From Aquatica leii (Eukaryota > Arthropoda > Insecta > Coleoptera > Lampyridae), in the NCBI GenBank assembly GCA_035610365.1, contig CM069432.1:234884104-234948103 (forward strand): a stretch of DNA of 64,000 nt, in the 5' to 3' direction. Positions 1 to 9,659 of this stretch are shown here, in pieces. The number at the start of each line of letters is the position of its first letter. Position 1 is the stretch's first letter. The notes beneath the pieces are model-generated. The model saw only the letters and a program-made list of their open reading frames with translations. It was not told where the DNA came from and made no database searches. Position numbers and translations under genes: made by a program.

Positions 1-1549
1 AGTTATTTTTACACAAAAATAACGTCTGTGGAATCTACATTTTATTAGAGATGTTTTAGAATTTGTGTGTTGTCAATCTAAAGTAGAATTTCGAAAGCAA
101 GAGTAAAAAATAGTTTGCATAAAAAGTTTAGGATAATCCAAAAAAATTAAAAGCAATAGACCTAGATAACATTTAAGGGCAGTTTTTTATTTATTATAAA
201 AAAGCACCTTAAAATTTGCTGATTTAGGTAAATTTTAAACATAATGCAATGTTCGAACAAAAATTGATAAACTTTTTAACACTTAAAATTTTATGTTACG
301 GTAATCCATGACGATTAGTAATTTACATGAAATAAAAAAATACTTTATATTTTGAATTAATGAAAAACCAAAATTATCGAAATATCTTTTCTTAAATTTA
401 ATGAAATCGTATTTGGTTTGACGTAAATTATTCGGTTTGGAAGATGGTCTGACTAAGCATGTTTTAAAAGAATCGCTTATGTTACTAAATTACATAAGCT
501 TATTTTATAAAATCAAGATTTTTGTTTTATTTTTACATGTTTCTGCAAACTATAATCCAAGCATAATAAAAAAAATCGTATATTACGCGTGAGTAAACGC
601 TTTCAGCATTAGCTACGTTAAAAGCACAACGCGTACGTGTACACTATTATTGTTTTAACTATAATAATATTAGTATCTCCTAAAACTAAGTTAGAATGTC
701 AAATGATAAAGTGATAATAATTGAAAACAAATTAAGTATGTCATGATAGAATTTTTTTTTTGTTTGTTCTTTTAAAACTTTGTTTGTTTTTTGTAACATT
801 GTATTTTACAATACATTTAGTGTTTAACGTAACTTAGTCTCACTTAGCCAAGTTGCAATAATAATTCTCTTCCTAACAAGGTGAGTATCTCTATCTTTAC
901 TTAAGCACAATGCAGCAAACTTGTTAGAGTGAGTTTTATAAAGTTTTAACAGTTATTAAAACTTTAATGAAACTTAATTTTTGTTTTTTGTTACAATCAA
1001 ATATTAACTACAGAATACAATCTGTACAACATAGTAGAGTAATATTTAGTGCAAACCATATTTGTATAAGACTAGAAACAACATTATGTAATTTTGACGT
1101 CTTTATTGTTTCTACAAACTTGCACTTTGTAAAATGTACGTTTACTCTAAGAAGAACAAGCATAAATGTATATACCTTAAAACGTGTTAACTATTACTAA
1201 AGTTTCAAGTTAGATAATAAGCTATTCTAATTATACAATGCATAAAATTTAAACTAATTTGTATGATACGATGCTAATAAATGACTGAACCTGTTTTTAT
1301 AAATTTGAAAGTAAGTTTTAAGTAGATGTATTGCAAACTTAATAAATTTATATTGTTATTGTTAATCGATAGAAGTACGAACAGGTTAAAAATGACTAAT
1401 GTCAATTTTAATTCGCTTCTAATTTTTTTCTTTGTTTGATTTTTAACAAAATTTGTTCACTTTTTCTAAAATACCTAATGATATTTTTTCTAATATAAAA
1501 TCTTAAGCTTTCGCGGTTGTTATGTTTATGATTATAAGCGACTTTTGCC
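1..1549. other. AT-rich DNA, no recognisable gene
   Basis: Very AT-rich sequence with short homopolymer runs. The longest open frame (967-1200, plus) has no recognisable domain and its composition is what AT-rich DNA gives by chance. No repeat, RNA gene or transposon end was seen here. Confidence 0.6.
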
Positions 1550-1599
1550 TTAGACCGCGTCGTAGTTAAACACCCAGACTTAGGCTTGCTTCTAGTCTC

Positions 1600-2165
1600 T
1601 TCTTGAGAGCCAAAACAAGAAGTAGAACTTGGCCTTTGCCGTATTGTCGTTCGTGAACGTTATTAATAGAAGTAAGTGTTTGTGTCCTTTTTGAGAAGGT
1701 TGATCTTTGTCCTAGAGGATATAATACTAGTAGCCAAGATTTGCTGAGTCCTAAACCGTCTTTAGGTTCATATTACATGGATGTTTTTCTATTTCCACAG
1801 CTTTGCGGATTAGTCTGGGAAAGTAGAAAGGAGTTCTAGCCAACATTTTAGTTTGTTCAGCGTGTGTCCTTGGTTCCACACTTGTTTCTGCCACTGCTGA
1901 TTTAGTAACACTGTGGTGTTTACAGTCAACCATATGTTCTTTTACTCTAACTTCAATAGAGCGTCCCGTCTGTCCTATATAACTTGACCCACAGGAACAA
2001 GGAATTTTGTAAACTCCGGCATGTTTTAGAGCCCCTTCTTTGTCTTTAGCAGGTGTAAACCAGGTGTTCAGGGTATCCTTAGTCGTAAAGACAGTTTTAA
2101 TATTGCTTCTTTAGCACCCTGCATATTTTGTCTGTCGAACTCATACAGTATGGTAAATAAGACCT
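1600..2165 (-). mobile_element. Penelope-like element 3' fragment A (GIY-YIG endonuclease)
   Basis: Read on the minus strand, about 2100 down to 1750 encodes the linker and endonuclease end of a Penelope-like retroelement. The order is a stretch reading KTVFTTKDTLNTWFTPAKDK, then GVYKIPCSCGSSYIGQTGR (the GVY...YIG core of a GIY-YIG nuclease, with the CxC pair common in this family), then the EVRVKEH motif with its conserved Arg and His. Family knowledge: PLEs carry a reverse transcriptase followed by this endonuclease and use it for target-primed insertion. Only this 3' part remains; no reverse transcriptase palm motifs lie upstream, and the frame decays below about 1750. It lies in the same orientation as fragment B 1.4 kb away, as if the two were parts of a decayed tandem array. 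Confidence 0.8.
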
Positions 2166-2536
2166 CCTGTCTTCTTTGACTTTTGGATTTTTTTTGCTTG
2201 AAAACCTGTTTTATCATAATTATTTTTAAGTAAGGTCGCAGTAATTATGACTTAATAATAATTCTTTATTAATAATCTGCATGCTTTGACAAATTTCTAA
2301 AAATAGTACTACTTAAACTTGCAAATAAGTGAAATAGTTTTTTGCAGTCATATTTGCACTAAGTAAAAACTTATTTAACTGCTAGTGAAAATTCGATTAA
2401 AACTGCGTGTTAAAGAAGACAAAATGATTTTAAATTACAAAACAAAATTGATAATATATCTTTGTGTAATTTCGACGTTTGCGCGGTAGTAATAGTACAG
2501 TATCATCAAGCGAGAGTAAATCCTACATTGTGGAAA

Positions 2537-2635
2537 ATGTTGTTGAGTAGCAGTAGTGATGAAGACGTAAACAATTTTTCTGAAACATTAAAGTCTAGTG
2601 TTGAATATGATGCAACTGACATTTTTACTGTATAA
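2537..2635 (+). other. Small acidic/serine-rich ORF, 32 codons, unassigned
   Basis: An ATG opens a 32-codon frame beginning MLLSSSSDEDVNNF. Acidic serine-rich starts like this occur in several DNA-transposon proteins, but nothing downstream supports a transposase. It could equally be chance. Recorded because it is one of few stretches here with protein-like composition. Confidence 0.15.
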
Positions 2636-2750
2636 TTAACTAATAAAATGATTTTATTAAACTGCATTTCTCAAAATTCGACCAATCATAATGTTCCTTC
2701 TTAATTGGACTTAACACGATCATCAAAACATTTTATGTGTCTATGTAAGT

Positions 2751-2786
2751 CAACGTTTCGTGCGGCTGAGTGCGCACTTCTTCAGG
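2751..2786 (-). ncRNA. Hammerhead-like stem-loop, PLE-associated (motif 1)
   Basis: On the minus strand the sequence runs CTGAAGA, one extra A, a 5-bp stem GTGCG/CGCAC closing an 8-nt loop, then GAAAC and GTT. This matches the hammerhead consensus CUGANGA-stem II-GAAA-NUH except for the extra base before stem II. It lies between PLE fragments B and A in the same orientation. Known: PLE terminal repeats can carry hammerhead ribozymes. Inference: this marks a PLE terminal repeat. Activity is uncertain. Confidence 0.4.
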
Positions 2787-2913
2787 CCTATTTTAGACTA
2801 CAAAAATGGTGTGTCTTGACCTATACTATGAAACCAATTAATCATAAAAACTAACATTGAAATAAAATTAATTAAACGCAAGAATAAATGCAACACAACA
2901 GTAAGAAACGTTG

Positions 2914-2940
2914 ACTTAGAACATACTGTATGTTCTAAGT
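2914..2940. repeat. Perfect 13-bp-arm hairpin
   Basis: ACTTAGAACATAC and its exact reverse complement are separated by a single T. It lies between the two minus-strand PLE fragments. It could be a relic of an inverted terminal repeat; no function can be assigned. Confidence 0.6.
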
Positions 2941-3370
2941 TTACATTTTTCAAAAAATCGGACTTGGGCGTTTCATTAAGACATTTAGAAATTTTAAAAT
3001 TAGTTTAAAAAAGATATATTAAAAAACGACCCTAAAAAGTGGTTTACAAGTTTTACCAGTTTCGTTTTTAAATCACTGAAACTTTTCTATATCTGGTATG
3101 AATATAGCGTAAGCGTAGTAGGCAGGAGTAAGGGTTTCAATATTCGCATTTATTTATTTTTGGTTCGTGTTGCAAAACATAACATGACATAACTGAACTC
3201 CGCCGTAAATTATCTTGTTACTAGATTAAAAATTGTTTTTACAAATGTATTTAAAAATTTTTAAATTGAATTGATACGTTTGTTTGAATGTATTAAACAA
3301 TGTTGCTTAATGCGAAGTAATATTCTGCTGAACTTTCATTGTTTATTATTTTGCAACGAATATACATAAA

Positions 3371-3407
3371 CGTTTCAATTGCTGTGGTATCTGCAATCGT
3401 CATCAGG
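3371..3407 (-). ncRNA. Hammerhead-like stem-loop, PLE-associated (motif 2)
   Basis: The minus strand reads CTGATGA, one extra C, a 6-bp stem GATTGC/GCAATT around a 10-nt loop, then GAAAC and GTTT. Both conserved boxes of the hammerhead core are present. It lies about 170 bp downstream of the endonuclease end of PLE fragment B, where a PLE terminal repeat would be expected. The extra base before stem II departs from the canonical ribozyme, so self-cleavage is unproven. Confidence 0.45.
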
Positions 3408-3539
3408 TGAATACTAACAAACTTAGAAACTACTGGAGCTTATATACTAAAGACATGTTCGATGAAGCGCCCAAGCGTACAAAATCAACTTAGCTTAACA
3501 GATTAATTAACAAAATTACTTAGTGAAGTTTAAGTTGTT

Positions 3540-3985
3540 TTAGAGGTTCGATTAGTGGTTTCCATGTGTTGCTTATCTCGACACTTGGCTGGCTGAAAAT
3601 TTTTTGTTGTTGTTGATGAATGCTGCTTCTTTAAATTTCCGTTTGTACCAATGTATGATTTTTGCTTCCGACCATTTCATTCGATGTTGGTTATCCCATG
3701 AATGTTGCGCGATGCCGGACTTAGAAGTCTCTCCTCTCTGTGTGTGCGTCTGATGTTCTTTCAGTCTGATGTCAAGTGGTCTTTTGGTTTTCCCCACGTA
3801 TGACTTGCCACATTCACATGGAACTTATACTCCTAATGATGGTCGATGATTTGAACACTGTATTTAAGTTGTAGCTTTTCCCTATACGTTTTACTGATTC
3901 TGATAAACCTTTGACATATGGGATGCTCAGCAGTGAATTGGGCTGAAAATTTCTTTGTTGTTGTTGATAAATGCCGTTTCGAAAA
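3540..3985 (-). mobile_element. Penelope-like element 3' fragment B (RT tail + GIY-YIG endonuclease)
   Basis: On the minus strand, about 3940-3840 reads IPYVKGLSESVKRI, the usual segment after the reverse transcriptase in PLEs. About 3830-3575 reads CGKSYVGKTKRPLDIRLKEH and continues through GIAQHSWDNQH and KEAAFINNN, the full second half of a GIY-YIG endonuclease. A second copy of the endonuclease-end sequence (encoding FINNN) occurs upstream of the reverse-transcriptase tail at about 3942-3976. So the end of one unit abuts the middle of another, like a tandem junction. The family assignment is secure; the element is a broken fragment. Confidence 0.85.
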
Positions 3986-4309
3986 ATTATGCATAGTTGT
4001 AATTTAGAGATTATTAAATCGTTATACATTATTATTGTTGATTGTTTTATCGACACAGCGTGATAAAACGAGAACTGTGTATTTTTAAAATGGAGTAGAG
4101 ATTTAAGTAACAAAAATCAGACACATGTATACAAGAGAACACTTCAATAAAGACGGATAAATATGATAAAAAAACTTACTGATAATACCTAATCACATTT
4201 ACAAATATCAACATGTTCAATTCTGCCTACACAGGTTTCGTACAGTCATCTCTTACACTTATAGCAACTGAACCACTCGTATGTGATTAGGTAGTATGTA
4301 GGACAACAA

Positions 4310-4500
4310 TAATAGTAATTTACGTAACAAGCGTCGAAAGCAACAAAAGTTATGCTATGAAACTTTGGACGAGAGTAACGTACACTATTTTTTGTGTTGT
4401 TTTTTGTAAAATTACATTTTTTTAAGAAAAAACATTTAAATCACTACAAATGGAATATTGGTACTACATTTATTATTAAATCTATTATTAGCATCTTAAA
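4310..4500 (+). repeat. Dispersed repeat R1, copy 1 (mate at 48.94-49.12 kb)
   Basis: This stretch aligns with 48940-49120 in the same orientation. Shared blocks include TAATTTACGTAACAA, CGTCGAAAG, TTGTTTTTTG, AATTACATT and a long run ending GGTACTACATTTATTA. Divergence is moderate, with several small gaps. Neither copy has recognisable ends or coding capacity. It is probably an old non-autonomous element. Confidence 0.6.
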
Positions 4501-5112
4501 AGTAGAAAAAAGTATAGTTGGTAAGCAAATTTTGGCATGCTTCTGCAAGTTAGTGGTACGTTCAGTTACACTTCCGTTTGCTCTAACTTTTACAGTATTC
4601 TTAGGTGTAACTGCGCAAAACATATCATTTATAAAGACACGTCAATTTGCCCGATGCAATCCTATTTTTTCAAATTCTTAATCGAGGTTGGTTGTGCAGC
4701 AGCTAGCAAATAAGCTTTTCCAAATAATACCTGAACCTAAGAGATTATTATGATTTTTCTGTTTTTAATACGTTAAAACGTTTTGCTTCTTGATTAGAAT
4801 GTTTAAAAAACGTAGAACCATAAGAAAAACATCTATAGATTTTCTTGGTTTTGTCAATTGGACTAATATTTTCTGTGTATGTTAATTTGCATTCCGCATC
4901 TTGGCTTCTAAAGTTGTACCATTTAGAAGCTGAGGTTTCCTGCGTACACGGAAGTTCATGAGCATTGCAGGAATATAGCTACCTGATAGCATTCATACAT
5001 ATTACTGCAGTATTAATCTTTCTCGTTTAATCTTGCTTTTTTTTCTTAAAAGTTCAAAATAACCGTTTACATTTCTTCCATTAAAATTATTCGCATCGTA
5101 ATGCTGATGTAC

Positions 5113-6471
5113 TGTTACGGACGAAATTCTCTTTACGTACGCCTATGTATGTCGACGTGAAATTAGATTCGGGTTTTGACGCCCTCTAACGATCGCTTTC
5201 TCGTTGGTTGTCATTTGGCTGAAAATCGTCAGACGGTAAAGGAATAAGATGGTCTGTACGTGGTGAATATTTCTGTATATCCGATAACATCCGGAAAATA
5301 ATGGAAAACCAATTATAATTAGTTAATTATCTAATTTATTTGAAGCGTTACAGGGTAAGCTACTGCCGACATTTATTAGAAATTCGTTCGTAGTTCTTTC
5401 TTGCTTTTAACAGCCATTTTTCTTTCCTCCATTTCGCACATTTTATGTTCTCGATAAGTGGATATTGGAATCTACTGCTAAATAAGTCATCACGTTACCG
5501 TACACGTGCGCTGGCGGAAGGCGGTTTCCACGCCACGAAATTGGGGCCTTGCGAATCCTTCCCAGGGCAAATAGTGCTACACGTGGATGACACGACGTTA
5601 ATTATATTATCAACCACCTACTTTAGGGCTCACTATATACAGTAGTCGATGCACGTTTTTTTGTGTGAGATAGATTTAATGAATTACTTAATACGAAATT
5701 GTTTTAGCCGAACTATCAGTTGTGAGTTGGGGTTGTGACACGATTCGTGCTAATATTTATTACAGGCCACTAAAGAAGAAAAACGTTTTTCTTCGGGCTA
5801 GTGGAGGCTGCAATTCGGGTGAGTGATTTGAACTTATTTGAGGTATATCGTTGTCACGAACAATTACTCACAAACTTTTGTATTACAATTTAACGTTAGG
5901 GAATACTTATAACGTGTAGCTACCAATAGGGTATTTACAATCAGTGAAATTACTGTCTCGCATATTGTATGTAGTTGAAAGACATGTACTTCGGATCCTT
6001 GTAATGGTGTGTAGTGGTTTGTTGATGTTGTAGGCATCGAGATCTTAATTTTTTTCCTATAATTCTCTAAATTGACTGTTACCAAATCAAATGTTACTAC
6101 CGTTGTTAGTGTAAACTCTTCTAGTCTTTAGTATCTCCAACTTCGAGGTATAATGACTTGTGATTAGTATAAATGCAACTGTGATAAATGTTAGTGATAG
6201 ACTGAAAACGATTAAAGTTGTTAATTCTTTCTCTTGTGATTATTGTTCCCTAAGAACCACTTTGGGCTACTCGAACAGCTGAGTAGAGGGTTTACGAATC
6301 TCCTAGTTGTTACAAGTTCTGAACCGTTCTGTTGTGAGCGAACAGAAGTATCATTGTGGATAAGCTCTGGCGCCCTGAAACATCTGTTATATATTGATTG
6401 TGGACCTCCTCATCTCCGACTATTGCGAGTTTGGCCGTGCAAGGTTCGTAACACCCAAAAAGCTTGTAACA
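5113..6471. mobile_element. Solo LTR, family A, copy 1 (1359 bp)
   Basis: The unit begins TGTTACGGACGAAATTC and ends AGCTTGTAACA, giving the TG...CA ends and inverted TGTTAC/GTAACA of an LTR. It is flanked on both sides by the 4-bp duplication GTAC (5109-5112 and 6472-6475). The same unit recurs in opposite orientation at 13592-15170 and 43866-45294, each with its own 4-bp duplication. No gag or pol is attached, so this is most simply a solo LTR left by recombination between the LTRs of a Ty3/gypsy-like element. Divergence from the other copies shows it is the oldest of the three. Open frames inside it (such as 5445-5645) are not genes. Confidence 0.85.
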
Positions 6472-6475
6472 GTAC

Positions 6476-7140
6476 CTTCAAAAACTAATTGAAAAATTAT
6501 ATATTTAAAAATTCTTATGGAACTTGGCTCATATTGCTGTCATCGTTATTATATTATTCGGATTAAATGATGTTTCAGATTGTCTTCTTATTTTTTGTTA
6601 AATTAAATAAAAATTGTACTATATTCTTAACCTTATTATCTAATTGTAATGTAAGTTCTCTATTACATAAAAATTTTATGGTTCTAATTGCTATTTTGTT
6701 TTTGCCTGAACACCGAAGAGTGTATTTTTCTTACTACAAAAACGAATAAACATAACAAGAAATAACATGTACAAGTAAAATTGTGCAATTTTGTGGACTA
6801 TTCGTTTTTGTTTTAAAAAGTGTTCTGTTCTTCGTTCATTTGGTATGGTTACGTAAATTTAGCATTTGTAGTTGTCGCTGAATGCAGGACAACTTTCCGC
6901 CCAAATAAACGTGTTTGGTTTTTTCACCTATATGCATATTCCAGTTACATAGTTTTAGTCTAATTTTACACAGAAATAGTACAACACAAATCGTAAATTA
7001 TTTGAACTGTAGACGTGATGGCTTACACTAATATGATTGTTTAAATTATTTGGTTATTTAGTTCTTATATTGTAATGAAGAATTGCTTTTATTTAAAAAA
7101 TAATTTGTCCGATTTTTTATGACAGAGACACTTATATAAA
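6476..7140. other. AT-rich spacer
   Basis: No domain, repeat or transposon end recognised. The short open frame at 6567-6749 is Leu/Phe/Asn-rich low-information sequence. Confidence 0.5.
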
Positions 7141-7149
7141 CATTGTATT

Positions 7150-7610
7150 AAATCTTACATTAAATTAATATTAATTTCAACAAACTGTACTAAACAAAAT
7201 TTTTCTGTTCCTTTCATACCAGATTTTCTTAATTTTTATAAGAAATTAAGTAAAGGTAACGATTTCAAGATTTATTTCTCTAATAAAATATATCTTTGGA
7301 ATCTTTTTTCTTGTAATATTCTCAATAATAATAATTTAAATAAAAGTGGAGTTTACAATTTAATTTGTTCTTGTAACAAATTTTATATTGGTGTGACACA
7401 AACATCTTTTCAAACTAGACTTAATGTACATCTGAGATCCAAATTCAGTAAAATCTACATTTGCACGTTTTGGATAATTGTCATACTCTTATTTCTTTCA
7501 AATTATTTCATCCTTTTAATAACATCAATAACAGAAAAATTCTTGAATTACTCGAGTTGATTTATATTAAAAGATCAAATAAAAATTTTTTGTTGAACGA
7601 TTGAACCAAT
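7150..7610 (+). mobile_element. Penelope-like element 3' fragment C, endonuclease part
   Basis: The plus strand encodes SGVYNLICSCNKFYIGVTQT followed by FQTRLNVHLRS, a GIY-YIG nuclease core with the CxC pair. Further on it reads NNRKILELLELIYIKRSN and FLLND, the conserved C-terminal end of this endonuclease type. The preceding 150 bp (KLSKGNDFKIYFSNKIYL) fits the linker to the reverse transcriptase. The copy is broken. Its 3' untranslated part is interrupted by the piggyBac element at 7763-9491 and resumes at 9492, where a hammerhead-like motif is found. Confidence 0.75.
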
Positions 7611-8112
7611 TTCAAATGTGATTTTAAACTTAAATTTTCTTAGATTGTTTTCTAAATTGCACCATCTTCCTTTTTTTAAAATAATTTACATTTAACGTTT
7701 TGTAAAACTTTTCAATTCTCTAATTAAAAATTTTCATATTTGACATTTAAAAAAAATGTAAGTTAACCCTCGGATGATTATGTGGGGTCATTTCTGACCC
7801 CATGTCACATTGTTTCTTTTAGCTGGTTCTTTTTTTAGCTGACTTTGTTAATGCCTATTATACTCACCTATTTGCGTTTTGTAATTCTTTCACAAAATGC
7901 CTCAAAAAAGCATATTTTTTCAATTGGGGTCAGAAATGACTCCATCTAGTCTTTGATATTATATAATTGCTTTGTAAACGTAATCGCATTTGCCCGATAG
8001 AATTCGTGTGATTCCGTTGCTTCGTGCATTTGCATATATTACATCGAGTTGAAACATTCAGTGCAAGTTTATATTCGACAGTGAAGGTGTAGTGCTACTT
8101 TGCAAATCTATA

Positions 8113-9378
8113 ATGGTACGCAAGTATCTTACACAACGTGAATTAGAAGAACTTGCACAAAATATTGACAATATCGAAGATATAGAAGATGAAGTGATGT
8201 CTGAAACAGCGGATGAATTGCTTGAAGATGTTCAAGCTGACAATGATGACAATAATAACGGTCCAGATAGTCCTTCAGAACCTGAAAACCAATGTACCTC
8301 TGAATATTCTTTAGGTAAAGATGGAACCTCATGGCAAACAAATAAACCTCACAGTAGAAGGCGGTACTCAAGAAATATATTGAAAAGTCCACCTGGCCTG
8401 ACAAGTTACAGTAAGAATATTACATCTCTTTTTAAAGCTTTGAAACTTTTTATTTGGGAAGAAATTGTTGAAATTATTGTTGAAAAGACGAACAAACGCG
8501 CCAACGCAATTTTGAACACTGAATGGAAATCTGTAACTACCGCTGAAATGTACGCATTTTTCGGGTTACTGCTCATCGCCGGTAGCTTGAAGTCCCGACA
8601 AGAGCCAATCTTGGAATTATGGAGTACGAAATACTGCTCTTTTAAAAGAAAAATTTTTTGTACTACAATGTCTCGCGATCGAATGAAATCATTGCTAAGG
8701 TTCATTCGATTTGATGACTTAGCAACAAGACAAGAGAGACGCGAGGCTGATGAATTGGCGGAATTTCGTAACATCCATGACATGTTTGCTTCTAACTGCA
8801 AGAAATCTTGGGTTCCTAATCCTCAAGTATGCGTTGATGAACAGCTTGTCCCTTTCCGAGGAAAATGCCCCTTAAAATTTTATATGAAGTCCAAACCGGA
8901 TAAGTACGGCGTAAAGATTTTCGCAATGTGTGATGCATCAAATTCATTTTGCTGGAACTTACAAGTCTACACCGGAATGGTAAATGCACCGGAAAGGGAA
9001 CAAGGTATATGAATGTAATATAACGTTTAGTATCTAGTTATAAATTTGACTTATTTTCTAGGAAAACGAGTAGTCTTGGATTTAGTCGACGGGCTAGGTA
9101 GCGGTTATGGAGTCACAACGGAAAATTTTTTTACGTTCATGTCTTTATCAAAAAAATTGTTGTTGCTATCCAAGACACTTAGTGGGACCTTGAGAAAAAA
9201 TTGCAAAGAGGTTCCGTCGACATTTCTTCCGTCAAGAAGTCGCCGCGAGCATTCAAGTGATATTTTGTACACCAAAGACGCTATTTTAGTATCGTACGTA
9301 CCCAAAAAAAATCGAAGCGTTTTGCTGTTATCTACACAACATGCAGACCCTTGTATAACTGGTGGTATATATCTATAA
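8113..9378 (+). pseudogene. piggyBac transposase, intron-containing, C-terminally truncated
   Basis: Exon 1 (8113-9004) encodes about 297 residues from MVRKYLTQRELEELAQ: an acidic N-terminal region, then the piggyBac core. The first catalytic Asp lies in VCVDEQLVPFRGKCP. Exon 2 (9062-9378) continues GKRVVLDLVDGLGSGYGVTT and ends DPCITGGIYL. The 57-bp gap (9005-9061) starts GTATAT and ends TTTTCTAG, and removing it joins EREQ to GKRV in the order found in piggyBac proteins. The second catalytic position, normally TTDN, reads TTEN, an Asp-to-Glu change. The third Asp and the cysteine-rich C-terminus are absent. I start at 8113 because family similarity begins there; an in-frame ATG also exists at 8092. 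Probably inactive, though the N-terminal two thirds are remarkably intact. Confidence 0.9.
9005..9061 (+). other. Intron in the piggyBac transposase (57 bp)
   Basis: It has GT-AG ends with a pyrimidine-rich 3' end (TTATTTTCTAG), is 57 bp long as is usual for insects, and falls at the point where the frame would otherwise break. It splits the Gly codon of EREQ-G-KRV after its first base. Confidence 0.8.
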
Positions 9379-9542
9379 TAAACGCATTCAACAGTTCTAG
9401 CCTATTCTATTACATTAAAAATTGTTGGGGTCAAATACGAGCCCACATACTTCTTCGTGTTATGAAACGAACTCGGTCATCCGAGGGTTAAAAAAATTGT
9501 AATCTTAACTTTTTATAAGTTGTAAATATTTTGTAGACTTTT

Positions 9543-9577
9543 CTGAAGATGGGCTTCGTTATTTTAAAGCTCGAAAC
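9543..9577 (+). ncRNA. Hammerhead-like stem-loop, PLE-associated (motif 3)
   Basis: It reads CTGAAGA, one extra T, stem GGGCTT/AAGCTC (6 bp with one G-U pair), then GAAAC and ATA. It is on the same strand as PLE fragment C and lies just beyond the piggyBac insertion, so without the insertion it would be about 200 bp downstream of the endonuclease. That is the expected place for the terminal repeat of that PLE. Confidence 0.4.
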
Positions 9578-9659
9578 ATATGTAAAAAACACATTGAACA
9601 CATTTTGAAATTTAACACATTTATTATTGGTGGACTGGAATTTAAATAAATTCTACTTT

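Larger units (their letters stand above)
7763..9491 (+). mobile_element. piggyBac element with TTAA target duplication (1.7 kb)
   Basis: The element proper spans 7767-9487 between TTAA sites at 7763-7766 and 9488-9491. Its ends are CCCTCGGATGA and the exact inverse TCATCCGAGGG. Behind each end is a second shared block (ATGTGGG...TGACCCC) acting as a subterminal repeat. TTAA targets and CCC-type ends are diagnostic of piggyBac. At 1721 bp it is shorter than typical autonomous copies of about 2.4 kb, because the 3' part of the transposase is missing. It was inserted into the 3' untranslated region of PLE fragment C. Confidence 0.95.

Noticed and set aside
5445-5645. ORF with a VDDTTLI stretch resembling the YADD box of a reverse transcriptase
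   Set aside because: It lies wholly inside solo LTR copy 1, has no other reverse-transcriptase motifs around it, and is not preserved in the other copies.
8129-8801. Minus-strand ORFs opposite the piggyBac gene
   Set aside because: They are antisense shadows of the transposase reading frame and show no domain of their own.
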